Positions 1 through 9,519 of a stretch of DNA of 64,000 bases are shown here, one piece after another (position 1 is the first letter of the stretch; the number at the start of each line of letters is the position of its first letter). The notes under the pieces are model-generated. The model worked only from the letters and a program-made list of their open reading frames with translations, made no database searches and was not told the DNA's origin. Source of the stretch: Ixodes scapularis (taxonomy: Eukaryota > Arthropoda > Arachnida > Ixodida > Ixodidae); NCBI RefSeq assembly GCF_016920785.2, contig NW_024609955.1:558001-622000 (forward strand). Direction: 5' to 3'. A program made the position numbers and the translations under genes.

Positions 1-240
1 CGAAACGTACCGGTGGACATGGTAAAGTACGCGCCCGACGCGAGAAGAAGCCCCCACGACGTCGCGTCCAACCGAAGATTGGCGTCGGAAAGCGACGAGC
101 GAGACTCGGTGTGGCTACATATTTACGGACCGACGACGGCGGACGTGACTCCTTACGAGTACAGAGCCAGGCTTCCGAGGCGCCTGCTCAACGGGTTGTT
201 AAAGTGCTCGCTCAACTTTCCAAACTTTGACGTCAAATAA
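1..240 (+). CDS. C-terminal end of an unrecognised viral protein (partial)
   Basis: The frame is open from the first base and ends with TAA at 238-240, so this is the last 79 codons of a gene that begins left of the window. The visible part is basic and charged, with no clear motif or membrane segment. It converges on the minus-strand gene ending at 233, and the two stop regions overlap by a few bases. This tail-to-tail overlap is typical of the compact viral block. No function is assigned. Confidence 0.6.
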   Translation, partial: RNVPVDMVKYAPDARRSPHDVASNRRLASESDERDSVWLHIYGPTTADVTPYEYRARLPRRLLNGLLKCSLNFPNFDVK

Positions 241-653
241 AGACGCCCTTGTTGTATAGCATTCGAAACAGGTCCATGGAAGTGTAGACGACGCGCTGAC
301 CGCCATTCCAGACGACGTCGTAGATTTTCTCCTCGCAGCCGAGAGCTCGCATAAGGCGAGCTCTCGTGCGTAGGGACGTACGCGTCGGCTGTCTTGTCCC
401 GCTTCGAGTGCACGACTTCCAGTTCGCCCGACGAAAGTAGGACGGTCGTTCCGCGGTTGTCCGGACTGTAATCGACACTCATCAGGTATAAACTATTATT
501 TAGAGAGTTCCACCGCATACCCACGTTATCCCAAAAAACGCACTGGTTTTCTTTCGAATATATGTACACAAATACGGGTAGTCCTTTAAATTTCCTCTTC
601 AGTATATTATACGCGGGAGGCAGAGAAGCCAGCAGCCCTACGACATACTCCAT
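233..653 (-). pseudogene. Unrecognised viral gene, one frameshift
   Basis: An ATG at 653-651 opens a frame that reads well to about position 370 (about 93 residues). The sensible C-terminus, ending at 233, lies in a different frame that contains an aromatic-rich tail. A single small indel near 360-375 explains this, and the remainder of the first frame is arginine-rich and looks like out-of-frame sequence. The intact product would be about 140 residues with no membrane segment. The gene is divergent from 680-1,462, with 26 AT-rich bases between the two ATGs, so the promoters must overlap. No family recognised. Confidence 0.55.
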
Positions 654-679
654 AATTGGTTTTTAATTTATATAAAAAC

Positions 680-1462
680 ATGCCGGTGCGAACGCTTTGC
701 GATGTGGAAGACAAGCGCGTCTCCGGGTTGGACAAAATACTCGACTACATAACGTGCAACGTTGACGGAAGATTTGGCGCTTCGGCTCTCTTTAGCACCG
801 AATGTCTCCAGTTTCTGATTAACGTGCCCATCGCCACGAAATTCGACGGAGATAAGCCCCTCAGTGCCAAGGAGCTCGCGGACTTTATGACGCTAAACAA
901 GTCCAAACTAGAGGTCTACGAAAACGTCGTCAAGAAGTGCGGACTGGACTCGGTGTATCACTGCGAAACGGAATCGGGCGAAGGCATTCTCCGCATCGCG
1001 CTCATGAACGGCAACTCGTCGCACAGACTCAAACGCATCGCCGCCAAGATCAACGGAGAAGTCGGCGGCATGGGGCGTGTCGTGTCGCTTCACACGCGAA
1101 AGGACACGCAGCCGCTCGCCAAAGTCGAGGCGCTCGTACACATCGCGCAAAAGGCGTGCGCCGAGCATCCCGACCTCAAGTACGTATTCTACATGCAGCA
1201 GATTGTGGTGACGGTAGAGCTCAAAGACGTTGCCGTCAAGTACGTCCCTTTCCCAGAACTCTGTCACGTGCTGAAAAAGAACACCGACTATATAAAGGAG
1301 CACATTAGCGTGTTTGAGCACTTCTCCTTCCTAAAGGCGGCTGTCATTCCGCTAGATCACCTCCTGACTCAGGGCGTGCGCGGAGTCCACGTGGTGCGTG
1401 TATGTCTTCTAATGGAATCAGGACTCGTCGACAAAATATCTGCCGTGGTGGAAAAGATCTAA
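680..1462 (+). CDS. Unrecognised 260-residue viral protein
   Basis: An intact frame of 260 codons. I chose the ATG at 680 because the frame further upstream offers only TTG. The protein is mixed alpha/beta in character, soluble, with no signal peptide or membrane helix. It contains basic stretches in the middle (residues about 115-145). It is followed after three bases by the ATG of the next gene, so the two may be co-expressed. A sliding-clamp or other replication role was considered, but no motif supports it. Function unknown; the intact frame supports it being a real gene of the viral block. Confidence 0.65.
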   Translation: MPVRTLCDVEDKRVSGLDKILDYITCNVDGRFGASALFSTECLQFLINVPIATKFDGDKPLSAKELADFMTLNKSKLEVYENVVKKCGLDSVYHCETESGEGILRIALMNGNSSHRLKRIAAKINGEVGGMGRVVSLHTRKDTQPLAKVEALVHIAQKACAEHPDLKYVFYMQQIVVTVELKDVAVKYVPFPELCHVLKKNTDYIKEHISVFEHFSFLKAAVIPLDHLLTQGVRGVHVVRVCLLMESGLVDKISAVVEKI

Positions 1463-1465
1463 ATA

Positions 1466-1918
1466 ATGTGCGACCTTCGGTCGATCCAACTGACCGATGT
1501 CGGCGGTCGAGAATACGTCTGGAAGGTGGAAAAGTGCGCGGACGTAGTTTTGAAGACTGTCGACGACGATTCCCAAGAAGATAGCACCGTGACCATGTGC
1601 AAGGAGGTGGTCGAGATACGGCTGGGGCGCGACGAGGAACCTATAGAGTTCACCGAGCCCAGGACGGTCAAGGTCGTCTTCCCCATACCACTCAAGGGAT
1701 CTTCGGTCGTCGGCGCTCACGACAGCACCTACGTCCTCTTGGCCGTTAAGTCGGCCTCCTCCACCGGAAACCCTCTGTGGTGGACTCGCTACGCCTGTCA
1801 CCAAACATCGCTCTACGTTCCGGATCCCATTGCCCGATCGAGCAACGGTAGAGGACGTTACGCGGCACGAGCTCATTTCATTTTGAGAATAATAAACACG
1901 AGAATATTTTTACAATAG
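1466..1918 (+). CDS. Unrecognised 150-residue viral protein
   Basis: The ATG at 1,466 starts three bases after the stop of the preceding gene. The 150-residue product is rich in V, D and E in its first half, and the last 30 residues are basic. There is no membrane segment. The gene runs into the duplicated and repeat-bearing region at 1,919-3,337. It has no recognised family; coding status is supported by its tight spacing and uninterrupted frame. Confidence 0.55.
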   Translation: MCDLRSIQLTDVGGREYVWKVEKCADVVLKTVDDDSQEDSTVTMCKEVVEIRLGRDEEPIEFTEPRTVKVVFPIPLKGSSVVGAHDSTYVLLAVKSASSTGNPLWWTRYACHQTSLYVPDPIARSSNGRGRYAARAHFILRIINTRIFLQ

Positions 1919-1994
1919 TATCAAGCTCAGCCCCTCCCACCTGTGAAGCGTCGCCGGCGGCCTGACGTGTCGATACTATTCAATCGAGCCCATG

Positions 1995-2333
1995 GTACCC
2001 GGACGATTGGTGTTTGTGGGAATAAAGACACAGTTTCTGGTTTGCGCGTGTTTTTTTTTTATTTTACTAGTGAATCACCGCACGGTCGTAGTTGCGCACA
2101 CTCTCGATATAATATTTCGGAGTGTCGGCGTGTCTCACGACTAGTTTCCGCAGGGTCGTTCACGTACGCTCCCGGTTGAGCTGGGTTCCGAGCTCGGCCA
2201 CGAAAAAAAAAGGCACTGTCCACCACTTCCAAAAATCCCCCTGTAGTCCTGTTCGTACTTTGGAATCGTGGACGGGAACGGCGGGGCCAACACGTCGCAG
2301 TATTGGCTTCATTCGACGTGGTGGGTTCCTAGG
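1995..2333 (-). pseudogene. Duplicated 3' fragment of the 3,338-4,021 gene
   Basis: This segment repeats 3,265-3,600 in the same orientation at an offset of about 1,271 bp, with point changes and small indels. It includes the 3' untranslated stretch and the last part of the coding region of the downstream gene. It has no start, carries indels (an A-run near 2,200) and stops abruptly at about 2,333, where the 231-bp repeat array begins. It is best explained as a relic of a duplication that enclosed or created the array. Confidence 0.75.
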
Positions 2334-2341
2334 TTACCCCC

Positions 2342-3236
2342 CGCCTTAGGTAACGCTTCCATAAGTCTGCTGTTCGGAAAGCTAGAGACGAATGCACCTT
2401 TTCCCAGAGCGTTGACATTAAGATGTGCTAAGGTCAATATAAGACTTAGTATGAAGCAAAAATTGCGCTGCGTTGGTGTTTGCCCCTTTCGAAGAGCGTT
2501 CTACCGCGCCTATTGTTACGCGTTGGAAACGACTTTATGCATTTTTAATTTTAAAGCGAATGTTGTACCTCCCGCCTTAGGTAACGCCTCCAGAAGTCTG
2601 TTGTTCGGAGAGCTAGAGACGAATGCACCTGGTCCCAGAGCGTTGACATTTAGATGTGCTAAGGTCGATATAAGACTTAGTATGAAGCAAAAATTGCGCT
2701 GCGCAGGTGTTTGCCCCTTTCGAAGAGCGTTCTACCGCGCCTATTGTTACGCGTTGGAAACGACTTTATGCATTTTTAATTTTAAAGCGAATGTTTTACC
2801 TCCCGCCTTAGGTAACGCCTCCAGAAGTCTAGTTGTTCGGAGAGCTAGAGACGAATGCACCTGGTCCCAGAGCGTTGACATTGAGATGTGCTAAGGTCGA
2901 TATAAGACTTAGTATGAAGCAAAAATTGCGCTGCGCAGGTGTTTGCCCCTTTCGAAGAGCGTTCTACCGCGCCTATTTTTACGCGTTGGAAACGACTTTA
3001 TGCATTTTTATTTTTAAAGCGAATGTTTTACCCCCGCCTTAGGTAACGCCTCCAGAAGTCTGTTGTTCGGAAAGGAGAGACGAATGCACCTGGTCCCAGA
3101 GCGTTGACATTGAGATGTGCTAAGGTCGATATAAGACTTAGTATAAAGCAAAAATTGCGCTGCGCAGGTGTTTGCCCATTTCGAAAAGCGTTTTACCGCG
3201 CCTATTGTTACGCGTTGGGAACAACTTTACTGCCTT
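2342..3236. repeat. 231-bp tandem repeat array, 4 copies (hr-like)
   Basis: A shared block starting CGCCTTAGG recurs at 2,342, 2,573, 2,804 and 3,035, giving an exact period of 231 bp. The fourth copy is truncated near 3,236. Copies 2-4 are the most alike. Each of these carries an 11-base perfect dyad, TGCGCTGCGCA, which is mutated in copy 1. Large arthropod DNA viruses (baculoviruses, nudiviruses, nimaviruses) carry homologous regions of this general kind that act as enhancers or origins; assigning such a role here is inference. Open frames in the array simply follow the repeats and are not treated as genes. Confidence 0.85.
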
Positions 3237-3337
3237 CCGAAAAGACGAACGAATGTGCCCGTTTCCACCCGGGCGATTGGTTTTTTGTGGGAATAAAGAC
3301 ACAGTTTCTGGTTTGCGAGTGTTTTCTTTTTATTTTC

Positions 3338-4021
3338 CTAGTAAATCACCGCACGGTCGTAGTTGCGTACCCTCTCGATATAATATTTTGGAGTGTCGGC
3401 GTGTCTCACGACTAGTTTCCTCAGGGTCGTCCATGGACGCTCCCGGTTGAGCTGGCTTCTCAACTCGGCCACGAAAACGTCAGTGTCCACCACTTCCAAA
3501 AACCCCCTGTAGTCCAGTTCGTACATGGGGATCGTGGACGGGGGCGGCGGGGCCAACACGTCGCAGTCTTCGCTCCACTCGACGTGGTGGTTTCCCACGT
3601 AGCTGGTGATGACGCTGTGTAAAAAACAGAGTATTCTCTCCAGCCCGACAGCATCCGTCCGTTTCGACGGCACGATCCGCACAAATATCAAGAGATAGTA
3701 CTTTGTCACCGCCAACTCAAAGACATTCAGATAATGGCACGCATTTATGATATTAATCACGTCGACTATGCGTTGATCCACCGGGTCGACGGTTGGGTTC
3801 GCGAAGGCGACCACAAAGTTCTTGATAAAACAGTTGTCATTGCCGGAGACAATGTGCCCGCACTCTATAAAATATTGGAGGACGTTGTTCGTGGCGGCGC
3901 CGAGATGTTTTGGCACATCCACGTAGGGTTTAAAAAAATCGTCATACGAGAACATCTTCTGAAGATTCTCGTAGTTGGAGGCCCACTGGTCGGCGGTGGA
4001 AATTTTCTTCAGGATGGACAT
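3338..4021 (-). CDS. Unrecognised 227-residue viral protein
   Basis: An intact frame from ATG 4,021-4,019. The frame extends upstream, but only with a GTG, so the ATG is preferred. The protein is soluble and aromatic-rich, with a short proline run near residue 160. No signal peptide is seen. Its 3' end is duplicated at 1,995-2,333, on the other side of the 231-bp array. About 235 bases of intergenic sequence without a clear feature lie upstream. Family unknown. Confidence 0.65.
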   Translation of the reverse strand: MSILKKISTADQWASNYENLQKMFSYDDFFKPYVDVPKHLGAATNNVLQYFIECGHIVSGNDNCFIKNFVVAFANPTVDPVDQRIVDVINIINACHYLNVFELAVTKYYLLIFVRIVPSKRTDAVGLERILCFLHSVITSYVGNHHVEWSEDCDVLAPPPPSTIPMYELDYRGFLEVVDTDVFVAELRSQLNRERPWTTLRKLVVRHADTPKYYIERVRNYDRAVIY

Positions 4022-4255
4022 GGTGCTACTCTCGGGCTGGCTCGAAGCGATGTGGGGGGAGAGGGTAGGGTTAACTTTGCTGTAAGTACAAGCAGTCGCG
4101 TCGGAGAAGCCCACGTGTTATCAGCCGACGAATGAGAGCCGCTCACGTAATATCACACCATGCGTGGACGGTGTAGGGGGGGAGGCGAGGGTAGATGAGT
4201 AGAGTATTTCGCGATTCTATTTTTTTTCGTAGACGGCGGTAGTCTTCTGTCAAGG

Positions 4256-4967
4256 TTATCTCGGCACTATGTAAAAGTCATATCGGTCCCAACCGAGGTA
4301 TGTGACGTAACAATAGTACTTGTTCGTGTCGACGCCGTTGCAAATGACGGCGTTTCTCAAATTCATCCACTTGCGCTCGCCACACGAAGATGATAATTTT
4401 TCAAAATCCTGTTGCTTGTAGACGCCCTTGTACTTTAGACCCTCCACGTACTTTATCGTCTTTGTTACGCGGTCTTCTTTGGACACGTCGTAATAATCGT
4501 AGCAAATTTTGGTAAAATCCCGATTTGGAATTGTGGTAGCCGTTGAGTACGTAGTCGATCAGGCCCAGAGTCTTTGTAAACTTGTGACGACCGCCGTACA
4601 GTCTCTTTTTATATTCCAGTTGTAGAAAAATCTGCCGTCGGCTGTACATCATGTCGGATATTACGACGTCTCTACAGGCGTTCACAAAGTTTACGACCAT
4701 CGTCATCTTGTAGCGCGTGTCGTCGTCCACGGTGGTCGTGGCCTTGAAGATAAACACCAGGACGATGTCTTTGGCGTCTACCTGTTCGCAGGGCGGATCT
4801 TGGACGTGGTGATTTTCCGCAAAGTACCGGGACACGTAGACCAGGATCGTGGGGTCTATGGAGCGTCACACGTCCAAACCGACGTCGATGTAGTCTCCGA
4901 ATGCAGAAGGCGACGGCTCTGTGTCCGCCTGCCAAAAGTCTAATCGCTCGAGAGCCGGTAGTTCCAT
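4256..4967 (-). pseudogene. Broken viral gene (nonsense plus frameshift)
   Basis: An ATG at 4,967-4,965 opens a frame with an in-frame TGA at 4,868-4,866. The same frame then continues for about 110 residues to near 4,525. There it shifts to another frame that carries a sensible aromatic-rich C-terminus ending at 4,256. The ancestral product would be about 235 residues. No membrane helix or recognised domain. The two lesions show that this copy cannot make its full protein. Confidence 0.6.
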
Positions 4968-4970
4968 TTC

Positions 4971-5174
4971 TTATTTACTATTATGTATCAAAGACGGGCC
5001 CTCTCTGTATACGAGAAAGGTGAGAAAAACGACAGCAAAAAACAGAAGTATTGATAAGATCCCAACGACTATCAAACCATTCTCAACGTCGGATAGTCGA
5101 TCGTGCGAGTCTCGGTTATATAAGTAAATGCTCTGAAGCATGACCCTGTAGACGTTGTTGGTTTCATTAGTCAT
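4971..5174 (-). CDS. Small single-pass membrane protein (67 aa)
   Basis: The ATG at 5,174-5,172 overlaps the end of the preceding minus-strand gene (stop at 5,167) by eight bases. The 67-residue product has a short polar N-terminus with an NET glycosylation sequon and one strong hydrophobic segment (about residues 33-55, rich in I, L, F and V). It ends in a short charged tail. This is the layout of a small viral envelope or host-membrane protein. No family recognised. Confidence 0.6.
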   Translation of the reverse strand: MTNETNNVYRVMLQSIYLYNRDSHDRLSDVENGLIVVGILSILLFFAVVFLTFLVYREGPSLIHNSK

Positions 5175-5574
5175 TTTTATTATTCGCATACTCGCTCGAA
5201 AACAGAACGGCAAAGGCGCACAGGCAAAAGATGGGCGTCACCCAACAGACGGCCGGATAAGAGTCTGTGATTGGGTAGACGAGTTTTTCCGCTTCGTGCG
5301 GCACAAATAGCGAAGCGTCCAGTAGTTGAGGCACGTGCCTGGCGAATAGTAGGTTCGTTTCCTCGACGAGTCGATTGTCGATCTCGAAGGCATAGACGAA
5401 CCTGTCTCCCCCTCCTCTTCGGTCGTCGTTGAGGCGAATGCTAACTTCCCGGTCGGTCAGCGGTGGATCAAACACCCGGTCTTCGTCAATAAAGAGAGAC
5501 TTGCGGAAAGACTGCACGGCCGCCCTCTTGTCCGACGGGACGTAGACCGCTTCTCTGGTGTCGGAGGCAAATAA
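5167..5574 (-). CDS. Membrane protein lacking an ATG start
   Basis: A frame open from about 5,574 to TAA at 5,167, about 135 codons, with no in-frame ATG; the earliest alternative start is a GTG at 5,517. The body is charged and carries a DDRRGGGD stretch. A hydrophobic segment near the C-terminus (about 20 residues, C-, F- and V-rich) is followed by a short polar tail, so it is probably C-terminally anchored. The missing ATG suggests a lost start or a frame break in the 5' part. It overlaps the next small membrane gene by eight bases, as in an operon-like viral cluster. Confidence 0.5.
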   Translation of the reverse strand, partial: LFASDTREAVYVPSDKRAAVQSFRKSLFIDEDRVFDPPLTDREVSIRLNDDRRGGGDRFVYAFEIDNRLVEETNLLFARHVPQLLDASLFVPHEAEKLVYPITDSYPAVCWVTPIFCLCAFAVLFSSEYANNKND

Positions 5575-5589
5575 TTAAACTTTATTATT

Positions 5590-6144
5590 TTAAATGTCTT
5601 CGTCGTATTCTTCTTGTGCCGTTCCTTTAAGTAAATAGGGGTTGACTGGGAAGGTGGGCTTGGGTTGCATCGATTGCACCACGTCTCGACCGACTTGGTC
5701 GTTTTCAAAGACTCTTTTAGCCTCTACCGACGTGTCGCAGTAGACGGCGCCATCTGCATAGACTGTAGAAATGGAGGGTTTGTTGCCGAGATTGGATAGG
5801 TTAATACTGTTGCCGTCTTCGGACGATGGAAAGTTCTTAACGCTGTCTACTTCGCTGATCAGAGGAGTTTCCGTGGTGGACGATAAGGGTGGGTCCGGAG
5901 TTTTAAATTTTTCAATCGAAGTTGTCGAAATGCTGGGTGGTGGAATAAAGTCTTGTTCCAAGAGAGTCTCTGACATGTTGGATTGTTTGGGTGGCTCTAC
6001 GGGCCTTTGCTGTTGTCTGGGCGGAGGACGAGGCTTCTTTGCCGGCAGGTACGTATCTTCGTTTTCTTCTCGTACAGACGATATGGGCGTGGGCGGATTA
6101 ATAAAGTTTTGCCTCAACAGAGCGGGCGTGGGTGACAGGTCCAT
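5590..6144 (-). CDS. Proline-rich disordered protein (184 aa)
   Basis: ATG at 6,144-6,142, stop at 5,590. The 184-residue product is low-complexity: proline-, serine- and threonine-rich, with a polybasic/polyproline patch (KKPRPPPR, about residues 37-44). Two related segments of the form LL-x-Q-x-F-I-x-PP recur near residues 9 and 61. The C-terminus is acidic. There is no membrane helix. It looks like a tegument, nucleocapsid or signalling scaffold type of protein, but no function is claimed. It starts three bases from the stop of the 6,148-8,157 gene. Confidence 0.6.
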   Translation of the reverse strand: MDLSPTPALLRQNFINPPTPISSVREENEDTYLPAKKPRPPPRQQQRPVEPPKQSNMSETLLEQDFIPPPSISTTSIEKFKTPDPPLSSTTETPLISEVDSVKNFPSSEDGNSINLSNLGNKPSISTVYADGAVYCDTSVEAKRVFENDQVGRDVVQSMQPKPTFPVNPYLLKGTAQEEYDEDI

Positions 6145-6147
6145 GTT

Positions 6148-8157
6148 TTACATGTGATTGAAGGCGCATAGACAGTAGCGCAAATTCGGAAAGGACTTTT
6201 TGAGTAGGTCGACGCAAAATTTGCGAGAGAGTTCGGACTCGCCGTACATGACTGGAACGCTCATGCCAGGTACGCTAATGTTGTTGGAGAGAAGATAGAG
6301 GGACTGGAGACTTTGACTCTGGATGTTGTTGAGAATATACTCTGCGGTGGTCGAGGGGTTGCTGTAGATGGACAGGGATCGCAGGCGCGTGGCGGTTTTG
6401 CATATTTGATTTATGATTTGAATGTATCTGTTGTCGCAGAATCTGGTTTCACAGTAGACGGTGAGTTCTTGTAGTCGCTCGCCGCCCTTGAGGTGTTGGG
6501 TGCATATGCGCGTAAACATGTCTATGGGACACCGCACTTGAAAGGTTTGCAAGTGAGGTAGGAGCGGCGTGTCGCGCTTGAAGATGCACGAGTCGAGATA
6601 CTTGCAGAGTGGCCCCCCTTCTACGACGGATATCTTGACCTTGAAAAGATTGACGAAGGGCCAGCGGTCTCGCGTGATGATAACTATGTTCGAGTCTTCT
6701 TCTACGTCGCCGCCAGCGCTATATTCGCGGTGCAACTCGTACGGCGGTATGTCTACGAAGGACGCCGAGGTCCAGGAATTTGCGTCGAGTTCTGGAGTTA
6801 GCCAGTATAGGTCATCGGGGTGAGTGAGGCCAATGTGGGTCGTGTGGTCCGAAATGAGTTTGATTAGGGCGCAGGGCTTTTGAGTACGCGAGTCTAGAAT
6901 CCTCACGATGTTGTTCCACTCGAAGGCCACGGGCGAGGTGTTTTCGTGTAGCATCGCGTACCAGCTTTCGCTTTGCAGGCTGCCGCAGCGGAGATACTCG
7001 AGCGAGGTAAACTTTTGGCTGTATTCGTGTTTTCCAAAGAAGGCGGGCACTGTAAAGTAGCCCATGTCTAGCACGCGGATGCTAGAGGCGCACGTGTCTA
7101 GGTAGTTTATGTACACGGGATCGGTGTGGCTACCCGAGATGGCGGGTATGGGGAAGTGGAGCCCCTCGACGTGCGCCTCGTTGCACTTGACGACCGCCCA
7201 GTTGAAGACTCGGTCGTTGGGTACGTCGAGTACAAAGGTGGCTGCCGAGCCAAAATAGGCTTCCGAACGACATTCCGAGTTGTGCTTTACGTACGAGACG
7301 GGCGCGTTTACGTTTCGTATCTCGACTGTGCTCGGGGCCTTGAGATGGCCCACGCGGATGCAGAGTGTGTTGGAGTCGACGGATCCGTCGCCCACCCACG
7401 AGGAGAGGCGAAAGGCCTCGGTCATGGCTCTGCGGACGTAGACGGGCTGGAGCACGCTTTTGGTGATTTTGGCGTCGTCAACCCTGGGCTTGCACTTGTC
7501 TACAATTTCGAGGGATGCGAGTCCGTTGTTGCGCGAGGAATTTTTGGTGAGGAGATGGTAGACTAGGTTTTCCAGAAAGTAGTAGAGGACGTTGGACGCG
7601 TGGCAGAATGTTCTGTTTTCGTACTCGTTGTTGTCGAGCGTGAGTTGGGCGTGGACGATGCAGTTTCTCAAGACGGGAACGAGCACGTAGAAGAAAAATT
7701 GAAAGAGGTCCGTCTTGTAAGTGGTGGACAGTGAAAAGGCCAGGTCGACGCATCTAAAATCGAAGACTACGTCGCCGTCGGGGAGATTTTTTACGAGGCT
7801 CTGCTCGAAGGCGTCTTCGAAACCGACAAAGGCGGCCGAGTTTCTGAGCTCGCGGAGGTCACTGTAAATTCGTGAGACAAACTCTCCGTCGACGGCTACG
7901 ACGGGCGGTTTCTGCTCCCATCGGTCGATGTAGGGCGACAGGATGACGTCGGGTGCCAACATTCGGCGCATCGAGTCTTCGAGGTCGGATTTGAGGAGGC
8001 CCGAGGTATCGACCACCCTACACTCGATGTGACGCTTGTCGTACTCTTCGGTTACGAACCAGCTCGGGTAGCCAATGAGCCGCCCGTGCTTGTAGACGTG
8101 ACCGTCGGCCGTTATGTTACACAGAGAATGGTGCATGTTTGAATATTGCGTCCACAT
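6148..8157 (-). CDS. Unrecognised 669-residue viral protein
   Basis: A long intact frame from ATG 8,157-8,155 to TAA at 6,148. The C-terminal third (about residues 520-660) has a run of leucine-spaced segments (L-x-x-L-x-x-L patterns such as LRSLSIYSN and LQSLYLLSNN) suggestive of leucine-rich-repeat-like beta/alpha units. The N-terminal two thirds are mixed, with a hydrophobic FFFYVLVPVL stretch near residue 155. No signal peptide. Its start overlaps the 3' end of the upstream minus gene (stop at 8,117) by 41 bases. Intactness over 2 kb inside a decaying block is notable. Family unknown. Confidence 0.7.
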   Translation of the reverse strand: MWTQYSNMHHSLCNITADGHVYKHGRLIGYPSWFVTEEYDKRHIECRVVDTSGLLKSDLEDSMRRMLAPDVILSPYIDRWEQKPPVVAVDGEFVSRIYSDLRELRNSAAFVGFEDAFEQSLVKNLPDGDVVFDFRCVDLAFSLSTTYKTDLFQFFFYVLVPVLRNCIVHAQLTLDNNEYENRTFCHASNVLYYFLENLVYHLLTKNSSRNNGLASLEIVDKCKPRVDDAKITKSVLQPVYVRRAMTEAFRLSSWVGDGSVDSNTLCIRVGHLKAPSTVEIRNVNAPVSYVKHNSECRSEAYFGSAATFVLDVPNDRVFNWAVVKCNEAHVEGLHFPIPAISGSHTDPVYINYLDTCASSIRVLDMGYFTVPAFFGKHEYSQKFTSLEYLRCGSLQSESWYAMLHENTSPVAFEWNNIVRILDSRTQKPCALIKLISDHTTHIGLTHPDDLYWLTPELDANSWTSASFVDIPPYELHREYSAGGDVEEDSNIVIITRDRWPFVNLFKVKISVVEGGPLCKYLDSCIFKRDTPLLPHLQTFQVRCPIDMFTRICTQHLKGGERLQELTVYCETRFCDNRYIQIINQICKTATRLRSLSIYSNPSTTAEYILNNIQSQSLQSLYLLSNNISVPGMSVPVMYGESELSRKFCVDLLKKSFPNLRYCLCAFNHM

Positions 8158-8494
8158 TATTTTCTTTATAAACGAGTTTTCTGAGCTTGTTTGGGTCGCT
8201 GGCGAGTATTCTGAGTCTGACGTACGCGAGCCCGTCTAGAATCTCGAGCAGTTGCTCGTCCGTCAGTATCTGGGCGTTTTTCTTGGCGTTTTTGCGCTCG
8301 CAAAGGTGTCTGTAGGATCGACAGGTTTCCAACAACCTCCGCCTATTTTTGTAATGAACGTAATATAAGCTGCAAAGGAATCCGACGCTGGACGCCAGAT
8401 AGACGACGCTCCAGCTTATGCCACCACCGCTCTCGGCATTCTTTTTGGTTGGAATATATTGCTGCTTCGAACCCACCCTCTTTATACCGTCCAT
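8117..8494 (-). CDS. Single-pass membrane protein (125 aa)
   Basis: ATG at 8,494-8,492. A polar, glycine-bearing N-terminus of about 28 residues precedes one hydrophobic segment (about residues 29-47). A basic stop-transfer sequence (KNRRR) and a helical charged domain of about 75 residues follow. This is a type of layout common in virion envelope or infectivity-factor proteins, but no family match is claimed. The start codon is only 14 bases from the divergent ATG at 8,509, so the two genes share a promoter region. An AT-rich TAAAATAT lies just upstream of the ATG. Confidence 0.6.
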   Translation of the reverse strand: MDGIKRVGSKQQYIPTKKNAESGGGISWSVVYLASSVGFLCSLYYVHYKNRRRLLETCRSYRHLCERKNAKKNAQILTDEQLLEILDGLAYVRLRILASDPNKLRKLVYKENNVDAIFKHAPFSV

Positions 8495-8962
8495 CGCATA
8501 TTTTATCTATGGAGAGAATCAGGAGAGTAGTGGGTAACATTCGAAAGGCCTATTTACAGACTCTGGAGCCGGATGCCAACAGTAGTCTGCCCTCCCTAGA
8601 GGCGTTATTGAAAACGTACGAGTTTGCCACTGACGACGGCTGTCTATTTTACGACGTTTCGGTGGCGGCACCCCTAGACCCCGTCGTGCACTCTACTCTG
8701 GTGTCAACCGATCGCGACCCACCCGACGCGATGGAACAGATTGCGAGCCTGCGCTACTACACTCGCAAAATGTTTAGGATCGTGCTGCACCACACGCTCG
8801 TGTTGATATCGTACTGCGACGAGGACATGCGCGTGCCCCCCAAATACGACGAGTACGTGGACGACGCTTGCGGCGTGGATTTTTTCACCGCCATGTTTTG
8901 CACCGTGATGTTTTCCTTTGCCCAAGTGGGAATCGTACTGGGCGACGTGGTGGCGCAAAACA

Positions 8963-8974
8963 TCACCTCTCCAC
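8963..8974 (+). repeat. Target-site duplication, left copy (LINE A)
   Basis: TCACCTCTCCAC, identical to 14,875-14,886, directly borders the 5' end of the LINE. It belongs to the interrupted viral gene. Confidence 0.9.
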
Positions 8975-9519
8975 CCCCGCAGGGGGCACCTGTGAAAGCA
9001 GGTGTTTGGAGAGTGGCGTCTCCACGGACCCCGAGCCATGCGGGTTCGCCCGCCCACGTCTGGCTGTGCGTGGCTTTCCCGTGTCCGGGGAAAAGGGCAT
9101 CCTGGTGGTTGAGCCAAGCCCGGGGTAGGTTTGGACCCTTCGGGGCCCCCCGGGTGAGGCAATACACCACTTCGGCCCCCGCTTCTCGTAGACGGGAGTC
9201 CTGGTAAGGCCCGGCCAGGATGATTCAGTCTAGTCGCCTTTCTTCTACTATCCCCTCCAATCTTTCACCTTTACCTTTCCTGTTTCTTTTACTTCTCTCT
9301 CATTTCTCTTACTCCTTTTTCACCCCTCTTTGGCGGCAAGGGCTAACCTTGGGTGGCAATAGACCTCTGTCTTGACCCACACTTGGGTATTGTTTCCCGG
9401 CAGCACTGTTAGTGTAACGTCTCCAGCCAAGCTCATCTTGTTATGGTGCGTTACCTAACCCCTTGTTGGGCTCGGTGGTGGGCGGTGCACCGCGGATTCC
9501 GAACATTCTTTGCCCTTCT

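Noticed and set aside
669..678. TATATAAAAA as a TATA box for the 680 gene
   Set aside because: It ends two bases before the ATG, too close to direct a transcript that includes this start.
680..1462. Sliding clamp (PCNA-like) identity
   Set aside because: Length fits, but no motif or pattern could be confirmed by eye.
2268..3415. Repeated open frames across the 231-bp array (KQKLRCAGVCPF-type peptide)
   Set aside because: They follow the tandem repeat period, change frame between copies and have no independent start or conservation signal.
8704..9170. Long minus-strand frames across the 5' end of LINE A
   Set aside because: They cross the insertion boundary antisense to both the viral gene and the LINE and start inside repeat sequence.
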